A DNA stretch of 64,000 bases from Actinoallomurus spadix (GTDB lineage Bacteria > Actinomycetota > Actinomycetes > Streptosporangiales > Streptosporangiaceae): NCBI RefSeq assembly GCF_024055725.1, contig NZ_JAMXMX010000005.1, positions 62,001 to 126,000 of the forward strand, given 5' to 3'. The translations under genes and the position numbers were made by a program. Below are positions 16,398 to 25,140 of the stretch, one piece after another. How positions within the stretch are numbered: position 1 is the first letter of the stretch; each line of letters begins with the position of its first letter. The notes under the pieces were generated by a model, which made no database searches, was not told the origin of the DNA, and worked only from the letters and a program-made list of their open reading frames with translations.

Positions 16398-18023
16398 TCA
16401 CTTCGCGTCCGCGTAGCACTCGACCGCGACGGCCTCCATCGGGAACCGGACCGAAGTGTCGCCGAACACCAGCCGGCGCGCCTCCGCCGCCGAATCCCGG
16501 ACCGCGGCGATCATCGCCCCGGCCAGATCCTGAGGGGCGTGCACGATCACCTCGTCGTGCTGGAAGAAGACGAGCCGTGGGGCGGCGTCGCCGGAGCCCA
16601 GCGCGTTCAACCTCCGGCGCAGCGCCGCCAGGAGAACGAGCGCCCAGTCGGCGGCGCTGGCCTGGACGACGAAATTGCGGGTGAACCGGCCACGGCTGCG
16701 CACCGCGGATCCGCCGCCGTCCTGGACGGCGAGGTCGCGCCACTCCTGTGACGGCGGCGGACACGTACGGCCCAGCCGTGACCGCACCACGCGCCCCGTC
16801 TCCCCCGCGCGGGCCGCCGCCTCCACGTAGTCGTAGGCGGCGGGGAACCGGCGGCGCATCACCGCCAGCAGCTGCGGCGCCTCGCCGCTCGTCCCGCCGT
16901 ACATGGCGGACAGCAGCGCGATCTTGGCCTTGTCGCGGGCGCCGCCGAAGACGCCCGCGAGCGCGGAGTACAGGTCGTTCTCCCCCGCCGCGGCGGCGAA
17001 CGCCTCGTCCCCGGCGAGCGCGGCCAGCACCCGTGGCTCCAGCTGCGCGGCGTCGGCGACCACGAGGCACCATCCCGGATCGGCGACGACCGCGCGCCGC
17101 AGCACCTTCGGGATCTGCAGCGCTCCCCCGCCGTTCGTGGCCCAGCGCCCGGACACGACGCCGCCGACGACGTACTCCGGGTGGAACCGGCCGTCGCGCA
17201 CCCAGGTGTCGAGCCAGGACCAGCCGTGCGCGACGTAGAGCCGGGCGAGTTCCTTGTACTCCAGCAGCAACCGGGCGGCCGGATGCTCGACCTGCCGCAG
17301 CACGTGCGACCGCGTCGAGGAGATCCGCACGCCCGCCTGCGCGAACGCCTTGACGATCTGCGACGGCGAGTCCGGGTTGATCCGGCGGCCCAGCGCCTCG
17401 CCGATCCGGTCGGCGAGGCGCGGCAGCCCGCGCGGCCGCAGGCCCGGGGCCGGACGGGGGCCCATGAGGTCGGTGAGCAGCGCGTCGTGGACGTCGGCGC
17501 GCCAGGGCAGGCCGTCGTGGCCCATCTCCGCGGCCGCCAGCGCGCCCGCCGACTCGGCGGCGGCGAGCATCCGCAGGCCGGTCGCGGCGACCCGGCGCTG
17601 CTGCTCGGCGTGGACGGCGACGACCGCGTCGATGTCGTCCGACGGGCCCTCGTCGAACAGCGTCGGCAGGTCGCCCGCGCCGACGGGGTCCTCAGGGACG
17701 GGACCTCCCCGCAGGCGGGCCAGGGCCGCCGCGACGGATCGCGGCTCGCCGAAGCGGCCCGCGTGCCCGAGCAGGAGCGTCTCGGTCAGCTCGAGGTCGT
17801 GGCAGCGCGCCACCCGCACCCCGGCTCCGAGCAGGCGCGGATAGAGGCCGGCGGTCGAGGACCACACCCAGCGGACGCCGCCGGACGGGGACGCCGTGGC
17901 CTCCTGCCGGGCGATGGCGGCGACGAGGTCGGCGACCGGCTCGGCCGGTCCGGCGGGGGTGCCGTCCTCCGCGACCGGCCGCAGCACCCCGCCCTCACCC
18001 ACCGCGCCGGCTGCGATCCGCAT
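16398..18023 (-). CDS. Bifunctional 3'-5' exonuclease/DNA polymerase, family A, lacking the 5' nuclease
   Basis: 541 aa. The N-terminal third is a shortened DnaQ-like exonuclease region. The C-terminal two thirds are a family A polymerase with motif A (DAAQLEPRVLAAL, classical DYSQIELR), motif B (RDKAKIALLSAMYGG) and motif C (FFQHDEVIV). It is far shorter than PolA (about 900 aa) and has no 5' nuclease domain. Actinomycetes often carry it as a second, PolA-like enzyme of unclear role, presumably in repair. Motif A departs from the canonical Tyr. Confidence 0.9.
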   Translation of the reverse strand: MRIAAGAVGEGGVLRPVAEDGTPAGPAEPVADLVAAIARQEATASPSGGVRWVWSSTAGLYPRLLGAGVRVARCHDLELTETLLLGHAGRFGEPRSVAAALARLRGGPVPEDPVGAGDLPTLFDEGPSDDIDAVVAVHAEQQRRVAATGLRMLAAAESAGALAAAEMGHDGLPWRADVHDALLTDLMGPRPAPGLRPRGLPRLADRIGEALGRRINPDSPSQIVKAFAQAGVRISSTRSHVLRQVEHPAARLLLEYKELARLYVAHGWSWLDTWVRDGRFHPEYVVGGVVSGRWATNGGGALQIPKVLRRAVVADPGWCLVVADAAQLEPRVLAALAGDEAFAAAAGENDLYSALAGVFGGARDKAKIALLSAMYGGTSGEAPQLLAVMRRRFPAAYDYVEAAARAGETGRVVRSRLGRTCPPPSQEWRDLAVQDGGGSAVRSRGRFTRNFVVQASAADWALVLLAALRRRLNALGSGDAAPRLVFFQHDEVIVHAPQDLAGAMIAAVRDSAAEARRLVFGDTSVRFPMEAVAVECYADAK

Positions 18024-18105
18024 GAGCCGATTCTGCCCGGCCCCACCGACGTTCCGAGCGGGCGGATGCCCGCAGCTGAACCGGGCGGATGCGCGCGAAT
18101 GAAGA

Positions 18106-18133
18106 AGGAAGGCCCCGTGACCAGGGCCTTCCT
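18106..18133 (-). terminator. Rho-independent terminator of the DUF4234 gene
   Basis: A perfect 10-bp stem (AGGAAGGCCC / GGGCCTTCCT) with an 8-nt loop. On the minus strand it is followed by a T-rich tract (TTCTTCATT), rare in this window. Confidence 0.8.
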
Positions 18134-18147
18134 CCGAGATTTCTGCG

Positions 18148-18672
18148 TCAGGCCGCGAGGGGGACCTGGGCGCCCGCGGGCGCGCCCTCGTAGCGGTCGA
18201 CGACCTTGTTCAGCTCGATCTGGTAGTAGAGCACGCCGAAGCCGAAGAAGCCGAGGATGAAGCCGAGGCCGCCGCTGCAGGTGGGCTGGAGGCCGGCGGC
18301 CTGCTGGGCGTTACGGATGTGCCCGGCCAGCTTGACCCACTGGATGAGCGGCCAGATGCCCAGCGTGATCCACCCGAACAGCATCGAGCACAGCGCCGCG
18401 GCGGCGCTGACCGGACGCCGGCGGTCGAAGTTCGCCAGCTCCGCGTGCACCGAGTAGTACCAGACCAGGCCGTAGATGCCGAGGGTGATGAGCGGCAGGC
18501 CCAGCCACGCGCCGAGCGGGTTCCGGCGCTTCATCTGGATGCCCATGAGGGCCGGCTGCCCGTGCTGGGCGGGCACCATCTGCCCGGGGTCCTGCGGGTA
18601 GCCGGGCTGCCCCTGGTACTGCGGCGTCGCCCCCGCGTACTGCTGGTGCTGCTGAGGGTAGGGGTTGCTCAT
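18148..18672 (-). CDS. DUF4234 membrane protein with Pro/Gln-rich N-terminus
   Basis: 174 aa. The first 45 residues are rich in Pro, Gln, Tyr and Gly and look disordered. They are followed by the DUF4234 domain with about three membrane segments (LPLITLGIYGLVWYYSVHAE, LFGWITLGIWPLIQW, FILGFFGFGVLYYQIELN). AGGAGAGG stands before the ATG. The function of the domain is not known. It is transcribed alone, with its own terminator. Confidence 0.85.
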   Translation of the reverse strand: MSNPYPQQHQQYAGATPQYQGQPGYPQDPGQMVPAQHGQPALMGIQMKRRNPLGAWLGLPLITLGIYGLVWYYSVHAELANFDRRRPVSAAAALCSMLFGWITLGIWPLIQWVKLAGHIRNAQQAAGLQPTCSGGLGFILGFFGFGVLYYQIELNKVVDRYEGAPAGAQVPLAA

Positions 18673-18772
18673 TAAGGCCTCTCCTGAGGTCGGGGGTGCG
18701 GCAGGGCGAAAGCCGCCGTTCGTGCATCAGTCAGACGCCGGACAGGGCGGAACGGTTCACACGGGAGAACCG

Positions 18773-20194
18773 TTATCTCCGGAAATCGAGCGTCAGTTCG
18801 TCTTCGAGCGGCGGGTCCAGCTCGTGTTCCCGGCATCCGGTCGCCGCGAAGCAGCGGATCCGCAGACCATCCGGGGTGACGTCGAGGCGAAGGAAGCTCT
18901 TGAACAGAGGCGGCCGATCACAGTCGGACACCGGGGAGAGGAACCGCTGATAGATGCGCCGGACCGGGAGGCGCAGGCGGGACCGTCGATGCGGCCGCGA
19001 CGGCACGCCGAGCAGCGACGCGACGATCCTGCAACGCAACGTCACCGCCGCCCGGGTAGGGCGCCGCGGCGGTATCCCGAGCCGCTGCTCGATCACCGCG
19101 GCCGCCTCGTCCTCGGTGAGCTCGAAGAACCGCCGCAGCCGGAGCCTCCTGCCGTACAGCCTGCCGTAGAAGGCGAGGCAGTCGCCGCGCATGGGGTAAC
19201 AGCGGAACTCGTCCTCCGTGACGCCGCCCACCGTCACCCTCGGAATCGTGTGGGTCGCGTGCATGAAGGCGCCGCCGCCGCCCGCCACGATGTACTGGAT
19301 CACGCGGTCCCCCACCCGCACCGGATACCGCTGGTAGTTGTGGATGTCCCCGCCGATCGCCGCGACATAGTTGCAGGCGGGGTCGCGGACGATCTCGTCC
19401 ACGGTCCCGCCGCCCGCGATCGGGCAGGGGTGCGCCGCGTCGTCGACGTACAGCGGCTTGCCCGTGATGAGGATCTTCGGCCTCGGCCCCTGGGACACGC
19501 GCCGCAGCCACGCGCCCTGGTCGGCGTCGATGCCGCCGAGGATGCCCGTGTCGATCCCGATGAGGCGCAGCGGGCCGGCGTCCATCATCCAGTACGGTCC
19601 CGGCTGCACCGCCCGCTGTCCCGGCGCGCCCCGCAGGACCTCCGCCGCGGCGAGACGCTCCTCGTCGGCGACCTCGGGTTCCTTCCAGAACAGCCGCCGC
19701 CACCACGCGGCCGAGAACGTCCTGGGCCGGCCGTCGGGGGACAGCGGGGGCGCGCCGCAGAAGACGCGCATGAATCCGCCGAGGCCGTCGTACCAGTCGT
19801 GGTTGCCGGGCACGGCGTAGATCGGGGCGTGGTAGCCCTGATAGGGGCGGAAGAACTTCGCGGGGTAGTCGTTCACGCTCCCCGTCGGGTAGATCACGTC
19901 GCTCGCGATGACCGCGAACCGGGTGCCCTCGGCGATCCGCTCGAAGCCCGGCACCACGGCGTACTGGGAGTCGTCCCCCTCCCCCGTGTCCCCAAGGATC
20001 ATGAAGGAGAAGGAGTCCGGGTCGTCGCGCTCGATCGCGAGGTCCGGCGCGGCGCCACGCGCCGCCTGCTCGCGGACCCAGCGCGCCCGCTCGTCGTCGG
20101 TCGGGTCGCCGAACCACCGGGCGAGGACGTCGTTGCGGGCCCGCCACAGCGTCGCGGGGCTCACCCAGGACAGGGCGCGGACCCGGCTCGGCAT
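18773..20194 (-). CDS. Calcineurin-like metallophosphoesterase
   Basis: About 473 aa. Metal-binding blocks: MILGDTGEGDD, IASDVIYPTG (DxxY form of GDxxY), AVPGNHDWYD, AIGGDIHNYQ and YIVAGGGGAF. These are the five motifs of the calcineurin-like phosphoesterase fold, here with a long C-terminal extension. No signal peptide is visible. The start is uncertain: ATG 20194 gives a compact N-terminus (MPSRVRALSW), while the frame runs to ATG 20299. Neither has a clear ribosome site. The substrate is unknown. Confidence 0.85.
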   Translation of the reverse strand: MPSRVRALSWVSPATLWRARNDVLARWFGDPTDDERARWVREQAARGAAPDLAIERDDPDSFSFMILGDTGEGDDSQYAVVPGFERIAEGTRFAVIASDVIYPTGSVNDYPAKFFRPYQGYHAPIYAVPGNHDWYDGLGGFMRVFCGAPPLSPDGRPRTFSAAWWRRLFWKEPEVADEERLAAAEVLRGAPGQRAVQPGPYWMMDAGPLRLIGIDTGILGGIDADQGAWLRRVSQGPRPKILITGKPLYVDDAAHPCPIAGGGTVDEIVRDPACNYVAAIGGDIHNYQRYPVRVGDRVIQYIVAGGGGAFMHATHTIPRVTVGGVTEDEFRCYPMRGDCLAFYGRLYGRRLRLRRFFELTEDEAAAVIEQRLGIPPRRPTRAAVTLRCRIVASLLGVPSRPHRRSRLRLPVRRIYQRFLSPVSDCDRPPLFKSFLRLDVTPDGLRIRCFAATGCREHELDPPLEDELTLDFRR

Positions 20195-20411
20195 GAGGGA
20201 GGTGTACGTTCCCGGCTCCCGGCACGTCCAGCCGGCACCGGCCGCGGAGTCGCGGGAAGAGGGGGGCACCGGGGCACCGTAGCAGTGAAGATCACGCATC
20301 GCCGCCGGTTCGGCGCATTCCGGCCAGGGCTCCCGCAGTGCCGTCGGCGACGCCCTCGCGAGGCGCCGTCCGGGCGCCCGCGCGGGAGCACGGCGGGGCT
20401 TCGAGCAGCCC

Positions 20412-20930
20412 CTACGCCCCGGTGTGGCCCGGCGGCCGGGGCTGCTCGAACCGCTCGCGCGGCGGCGGCTCGTCGCCCGCCGGATACGGCTCGGGCCGGT
20501 CGTACGGCGCGGGGGGCCGGGACTCGTGGTGACCCGGCGGCCGCGGTTCGTACGACGCGGGAGGCCGTGGCCCGGTCTCCGCCGGACCGGGGTCGTACCG
20601 GTCCGCGGACCGCGGTTCGTCCCGCCCGGCCGGCGGGGGTTCGAACTCCCCGGCGAGCGGAGGGTCGTACCGGCCGGCGGGCGGGGGTTCGTACTGGCCG
20701 GTCTGCGGCAGCGGCGGCCGGGTCTCCGGCGCGGCGCTGAGCAGCGCCTCGGCCAGCACGGCGATCTGGTCCGACGGGAGCCGGAACGTCCCCTGGCACA
20801 CGCCGCCGTTCCAGATGCTCAGCACGACGACCCCGGCGTCCGGATGGCGGCTGAGCCGCAGCGCACGGTCCGCTCCCCGCGAGTCGAAGAACACGTCGCC
20901 CTGCCTGGGCAACGGCGTGGCCGCTGACAT
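20412..20930 (-). CDS. Small conserved domain with Pro-rich repeat tail, function unknown
   Basis: 172 aa. Residues 1-68 form a compact domain (GDVFFDSRGADRALRLSRHP, VVVLSIWNGGVCQGTFRLPS) of a kind I associate with uncharacterised actinomycete proteins. Residues 69-172 are a low-complexity tail of roughly eight imperfect units of the type EPPPAGRYDPP with alternating acidic and Arg residues. The tail is probably disordered. No signal peptide. The antisense frame over this region is a shadow. Confidence 0.65.
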   Translation of the reverse strand: MSAATPLPRQGDVFFDSRGADRALRLSRHPDAGVVVLSIWNGGVCQGTFRLPSDQIAVLAEALLSAAPETRPPLPQTGQYEPPPAGRYDPPLAGEFEPPPAGRDEPRSADRYDPGPAETGPRPPASYEPRPPGHHESRPPAPYDRPEPYPAGDEPPPRERFEQPRPPGHTGA

Positions 20931-21060
20931 GGGGCAAGTGTGTCCCCGGGGTCCGCCGGCTGTCCAGCCCGCGGCCGAAGAGGATGATCTTTCTCACCCG
21001 GGCCTTCGTCCCCAGGCACCCGGCCGCGCGCCGGTGACCGGCCCCGGCCCTACCGCTCGC

Positions 21061-21453
21061 TCACGCGAACGCGCGCGGGTCGCCGGTGGAGACGATCTCG
21101 CGCCCCAGCGGCAGCAGCGACACCGGAATGAGCTTGAAGTTCGCGATGCCGAGCGGGATCCCGATGATCGTGATGCACAGCGCGATCCCGGTGAACAGGT
21201 GACCGATGGCCAGCCACAGCCCGGCGACGACGAACCAGATGACGTTGCCGATCGCCGACATCACGCCGGCGTCGCCTCGCCGCACCACCGTCTTGCCGAA
21301 CGGCCAGAGCGCGTACGCCGCGATGCGGAAGGAGGCGATCCCGAAGGGGATCGTGATGATGAGGACGCAGCAGACGATCCCGGCCAGGACGTAGCCGATC
21401 GCCAGCCACAGCCCCGCGAGGAGCAACCAGATGATGTTGAGGATGGTCCGCAT
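21061..21453 (-). CDS. YccF-family inner membrane protein
   Basis: 130 aa with two copies of a two-helix unit (IIWLLLAGLWLAIGYVLAGI ... ITIPFGIASFRIA and VIWFVVAGLWLAIGHLFTGI ... IGIPLGIANFKLI). This is the internal duplication of the YccF (DUF307) family. Four membrane segments are expected. The molecular function is unknown. Confidence 0.92.
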   Translation of the reverse strand: MRTILNIIWLLLAGLWLAIGYVLAGIVCCVLIITIPFGIASFRIAAYALWPFGKTVVRRGDAGVMSAIGNVIWFVVAGLWLAIGHLFTGIALCITIIGIPLGIANFKLIPVSLLPLGREIVSTGDPRAFA

Positions 21454-21545
21454 GTTCCCTGTTTCTTCCCGACCGGTGACGCCTCGTTCGCAGAGTCAGA
21501 CGCTCTGTCAGGCGCGGTGGTTCCCGGGCATCGGGGCGCCGCGCG

Positions 21546-22451
21546 TCACCGAGGGCGGATCAGGGTGGAGACCTGGGCCGTGTCGTCGCCGGGAACCGGA
21601 TCGGGCACGCCGCCGGCCGCGGCGATCCGGCCACGCGCGACGAGCTCACCGCGGGCGTCCGGCAGCACCCGGACGTCGAACCGCGCGGCCAGCGACCGGC
21701 CGGGCTCGAGCCGGCGCACCACCAGCGCCGCCTCCCGCGCGCCGGTGTACCCGTCGACGCCGGTGGGCAGCCACGCCCCGGTCCGTACGGTCCCGGGCGG
21801 CAGCGCGCTGCGCACCGTGACCGGGCCGGGCGTCCCGGGCCCGTGGTTGGTCAGGCGCACCGCGTACGAGAAGCGGCCGCCGGGCCGGACGGTGGGCGGC
21901 GCGACGATGGACAGCTCCAGGTCGGCCGGGCGCGCCGGCCCCTCACCGGAGGGCCGGTCGGCCGGGAACCGCCATGGCCGGTCTGCCGGAAACCGCGCGG
22001 ACCGGTCGGCCGGTTCCTTCGGCGGCGGCTCCGCCGGGAGGACCGACGGGGTCCCGGCCGGGGACGGCGACGGCGTGGACGACGGGTTCCGCGCCGGCGC
22101 GGCCTGGTGCGCGGCGGCCGGGCCCGCACCGCGCCGCGCCGTCCGGCCGGGGGCCGGGCGCGCGGGCCGGCGGCCGTACGGGGCGGCGAGAGGGCCGTGG
22201 GCCATCGTCTGGGCCGACGGCGCCGGCCGTGGCGTCCGGCCCGGGCCGGGAGCGGCGGTGCCGCGGACGGCCCGGCGCTCCGGCTCGGCCCCGTCCGGAT
22301 ACGTCCTCGGAAAGCGGTGCCCCACGCGGGCCCAGGGGACGTACCGCGCCGGCAGTCCCCCAGCGGGCCGCCCGTCCTGCCGGGAAGCCAGGGCCGCCAG
22401 CACCGGCAGGCCCAGCGCGATGCCCGCCACCGCGGCCAGCGCGTGTTTCAC
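21546..22451 (-). CDS. Secreted or anchored protein with DUF11-type beta domain
   Basis: 301 aa from GTG 22451, preceded by GGGGGCG; an upstream in-frame GTG lies at 22472. An N-terminal hydrophobic segment (ALAAVAGIALGLPVLAALA) precedes a Pro/Arg/Ala-rich linker of about 150 residues. A C-terminal Ig-like DUF11 domain follows (VAPPTVRPGGRFSYAVRLTN, LPPGTV, DVRVLPDARGEL, GDDTAQVST). Such domains are common in surface-exposed bacterial proteins. No sortase motif is visible. Confidence 0.7.
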   Translation of the reverse strand: MKHALAAVAGIALGLPVLAALASRQDGRPAGGLPARYVPWARVGHRFPRTYPDGAEPERRAVRGTAAPGPGRTPRPAPSAQTMAHGPLAAPYGRRPARPAPGRTARRGAGPAAAHQAAPARNPSSTPSPSPAGTPSVLPAEPPPKEPADRSARFPADRPWRFPADRPSGEGPARPADLELSIVAPPTVRPGGRFSYAVRLTNHGPGTPGPVTVRSALPPGTVRTGAWLPTGVDGYTGAREAALVVRRLEPGRSLAARFDVRVLPDARGELVARGRIAAAGGVPDPVPGDDTAQVSTLIRPR

Positions 22452-22531
22452 AGTGATCGCCCCCGAAGTCACGGCACACCCGGGACCGTATCGCCGTCGC
22501 CCCCTGAGGCCGGTAAACCGCGCGCCAAGTG

Positions 22532-23419
22532 TCAGGCCGGATCGGCGATCACGTTGAGCGCGCCGGGCAGCACGCGCGCCGTCGCCGGCAGGTCGCCCAG
22601 CAGCTCGCCGTCGGCTCCGTACGGGATGTCCCGGTCGGCCTCGACCCGCACTTCACGGCCCCGCAGCACCTCGACCACCGGCCGGTGGACGTGCGTGCCC
22701 TTCGGCAGTTCCCGCATGACGGCGAAGAACAGGCGCTTCGGCGCGTGCCGGATGATGACGACGTCGAGGAGCCCGTCGTCGACCGCCGCGCCGGGCGCGA
22801 TGTGCAGGCCGTAGCCGTAGAACCCGGAGTTCGCGACGACGACCGTGTAGCCCCGCTCCTCGTGGAGCTCGCCGTCCACGGTGACGCGGTAGGAGACCGG
22901 CCGCCAGGTCGCGATGGCGCGCAGCGGGCCGAGGTAGTACGCGAGCGGGCCGGGCAGGCGGGTGAGCCGGTTGATGTGGACGTTCGCCACGGAGTCGACC
23001 CCGGCGTACACGCTGCCCGCGACGACGCGCGAACCGCCGTCCGGCGTGGTCACCTCGATCGCGTCGATCCGCCGCGGCTCGGCCTCCAGCAGCAGGGCGG
23101 CGAGCCGGTCCGGCTCCTCCGGCAGGCCGAGCTGGCGGGCGAAGTCGTTGCCCCGGCCCGCCGGCAGGATGCCGAGCACGCCGTCCGTGCCGGCGAGGGC
23201 CCCGGCCAGCCCGCCGACCATGCCGTCGCCGCCCGCGGCGACGACCGTGTGGCCCTTGTCCGCCGCGGTCCGCGCGAGTTCGGCCGCGTGCTCGAGGCTG
23301 CGGCTGTACTCCACGGTCATCTCCGCGCCGGCCTCGCGCAGCAACCGCGCCAGCGGGATGAGCCGGGCGGCCGCGTCGCCACCGGCGGCCGGGTTCACCA
23401 CGGCGGTGAACGAACGCAT
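22532..23419 (-). CDS. Diacylglycerol kinase-family lipid kinase
   Basis: 295 aa from ATG 23419 with AAGGG upstream. VVNPAAGGD starts the DAGK catalytic domain. GGDGMV (usual GGDGT) and ILPAGRGNDFAR are the nucleotide-binding motifs, and the C-terminal beta-sandwich ends before residue 295. It phosphorylates a lipid alcohol, probably diacylglycerol, at the inner leaflet. The neighbouring AGPS-like, TetR and GlpD genes place it in a lipid-backbone module; M. tuberculosis Rv2252 is the counterpart I recall. Confidence 0.9.
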   Translation of the reverse strand: MRSFTAVVNPAAGGDAAARLIPLARLLREAGAEMTVEYSRSLEHAAELARTAADKGHTVVAAGGDGMVGGLAGALAGTDGVLGILPAGRGNDFARQLGLPEEPDRLAALLLEAEPRRIDAIEVTTPDGGSRVVAGSVYAGVDSVANVHINRLTRLPGPLAYYLGPLRAIATWRPVSYRVTVDGELHEERGYTVVVANSGFYGYGLHIAPGAAVDDGLLDVVIIRHAPKRLFFAVMRELPKGTHVHRPVVEVLRGREVRVEADRDIPYGADGELLGDLPATARVLPGALNVIADPA

Positions 23420-23481
23420 CCTGAGCACCCTTCTTTCCGGTACCGCGAGTCCGGCCCCGCGCACGGCGGCCGTGTCCTCGA

Positions 23482-23518
23482 CCGGATCGTACGGGTCCTG
23501 CGCCGGATCGTACGGGTC
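23482..23518. repeat. Two 16-bp direct repeats, 21-bp period
   Basis: CCGGATCGTACGGGTC occurs at 23482-23497 and 23503-23518, just beyond and into the stop of the flavoprotein gene. Read as an upstream extension of the kinase frame it would encode a repeated DPYDP unit. Confidence 0.75.
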
Positions 23519-25094
23519 ATCCGGCGGCGGGCGGGATGAGCACGCCGGGGTTGAGGACGCCGGCGGGGTCGAGCCGGTCCTTGACGGCACGCAGGATCTC
23601 GACGCCGAGCGGGCCGATCTCGTCGGCGAGCCGGTCCCGGTGGTCGGTGCCGACGCCGTGGTGATGGGTGATCGTTCCGCCGGCTCCGATGATCGCGTCG
23701 CTCACGGCGGCCTTCGCGCGCCGCCACCGCCCGACGGGGTCGTCGCCCTGGGCGGTGACCACCGTGAAGTACAGCGACGCCCCGTCCCGGTAGACGTGCG
23801 AGATATGGCACATGACCAGCGAGGACGGCAGTTCGCGGGACAGTGTCAGCCGGACGGCGTCGGCGAGCCGCGGCACCGCCGACCAGAACGCGGCGGTCTC
23901 CAGCGTCTCGGCGAAGGCGCCGGCGTCGAGGAGGGCGTCGCGGAGGTAGGGCGCGGAGAACCGGCCCGCGGCCCAGCTCTCCCCCGGAGCGTCGCCGAGC
24001 GGCTCACCGCCGCAGGCGGTCAGGACGGCGTGCGTGCCGGCGCGGCGCGCCGCCACGTCCTCCCGGCGGCCCTCGTAGCCGCAGACCGCCAGGCAGCCGT
24101 CGCCGCTCGCCGCGCCGATCTCGCCGGGCCGGGCCAGGCCGATCATCGTCTCGGTCTCGTCGGAGAGCCGGAGCACGGTCGGCAGCGGCCCGTCCTGGGC
24201 CAGGGCCCGCACGGCGGCGGTGCCCTCCGCGAACGTCGGGAACCGCCAGCCTTCGTACCGGCGTGTCTCCGGGAGCGGGCGGATCCGGGCGGTGACGTCC
24301 GTGATCACGCCGAAGGCGCCCTCGGAGCCGAGCACCAGTTCCCGCAGGTCGGGGCCTGCCGCGGACTTCGGGGCCCGGCCGAGCGTCAGGGTGCCGCGCG
24401 GCGTGGCGACGGTCAGCGCGGCGACCATCTCGTCGAACCGGCCGTAGCCCGCCGACGCCTGGCCGGAGGACCGCGTGGCGGCGAATCCGCCGATCGTCGC
24501 CCATTCGTACGACTGGGGGTAGTGGCCGAGCGTGAACCCGTGCTCGGCCAGCAGCGCCTCGGCGCGCGGGGCGCGCAGACCGGCCTGGAGGGTCGCGGTC
24601 CGCGCGACGGCGTCGAGCGCGGTGATCCGGTCCAGGCGGCGCAGGTCGAGCGCCACGACGCCGGCGAACCCGTCCCCCGCCGCGGTGAGGCCGCCGACGA
24701 CCGAGGTCCCGCCGCCGAAGGGGACGACGGCGACGCGCTCGCGGGAGCACCGGTCCAGGACGGCGAGGACCTCCTCGTGGCCGGCGGGGAGCACGACGGC
24801 GTCCGGGGCGGCGCTCGCGTCGCCCGCGCGGAGGCGCAGCAGGTCCGGCGTCGACTTCCCCCGCGTGTGCCGGATCCGCGTCTCGTCGTCGGTCAGCACG
24901 CCGCCGGGACCGACGATCTCCGTCAGCGCCCGCACGGCGGGGGCCGGCGGGGGCGGCGCCACCTCCGCGAGCGGCACGGACGGGACGGGATCCGGCCGGA
25001 CTCCGAGCAGCTCCCGCAGCAGCCCGACGACGGAGTCGGGCAGCCGGGTGGCCCGGTCCGGGTCTCCCCAGCCGTTCCAGCGCATCGCCGGCAT
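23517..25094 (-). CDS. FAD-linked oxidase, AGPS-like (alkyl-dihydroxyacetonephosphate synthase family)
   Basis: 525 aa from ATG 25094 behind GGGAGGG. FAD_binding_4 domain: VVPFGGGTSVVGGLTA, TLQAGLRAPRAEALL, GHYPQSYEWATIGGFAATRS (PP-loop region). The C-terminal FAD-oxidase domain ends ITHHHGVGTDHRDRLADE, with the conserved His cluster of AGPS and D-lactate dehydrogenase relatives. AGPS makes ether-lipid precursors, but bacterial members may act on other substrates. It diverges from TetR with a 46-bp shared promoter region and is probably under its control. Confidence 0.88.
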   Translation of the reverse strand: MPAMRWNGWGDPDRATRLPDSVVGLLRELLGVRPDPVPSVPLAEVAPPPPAPAVRALTEIVGPGGVLTDDETRIRHTRGKSTPDLLRLRAGDASAAPDAVVLPAGHEEVLAVLDRCSRERVAVVPFGGGTSVVGGLTAAGDGFAGVVALDLRRLDRITALDAVARTATLQAGLRAPRAEALLAEHGFTLGHYPQSYEWATIGGFAATRSSGQASAGYGRFDEMVAALTVATPRGTLTLGRAPKSAAGPDLRELVLGSEGAFGVITDVTARIRPLPETRRYEGWRFPTFAEGTAAVRALAQDGPLPTVLRLSDETETMIGLARPGEIGAASGDGCLAVCGYEGRREDVAARRAGTHAVLTACGGEPLGDAPGESWAAGRFSAPYLRDALLDAGAFAETLETAAFWSAVPRLADAVRLTLSRELPSSLVMCHISHVYRDGASLYFTVVTAQGDDPVGRWRRAKAAVSDAIIGAGGTITHHHGVGTDHRDRLADEIGPLGVEILRAVKDRLDPAGVLNPGVLIPPAAG

Positions 25095-25127
25095 CGGCCC
25101 TCCCTTCCTGCGGGACGCGTCGGGATT

Positions 25128-25133
25128 TACACT
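25128..25133 (+). promoter_or_regulatory. -10 element of a probable leaderless TetR transcript
   Basis: TACACT lies exactly 7 nt before the ATG of the TetR gene, which has no ribosome site. Transcription would start at or next to the start codon. GTGTAA occurs twice in direct orientation on the opposite strand here. Confidence 0.55.
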
Positions 25134-25140
25134 GTTACAC

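Noticed and set aside
18665-20740. 691-codon plus-strand open frame
   Set aside because: It lies antisense to the metallophosphoesterase, whose metal motifs are unmistakable. The antisense frame is Arg/Pro/Val-rich without motifs, a GC-skew shadow.
22962-25140. Long plus-strand frame continuing into TetR and GlpD
   Set aside because: The upstream two thirds are antisense to the lipid kinase and flavoprotein genes. TetR starts at 25141 and glpD at 25722, and the long frame crosses no shared start signal.
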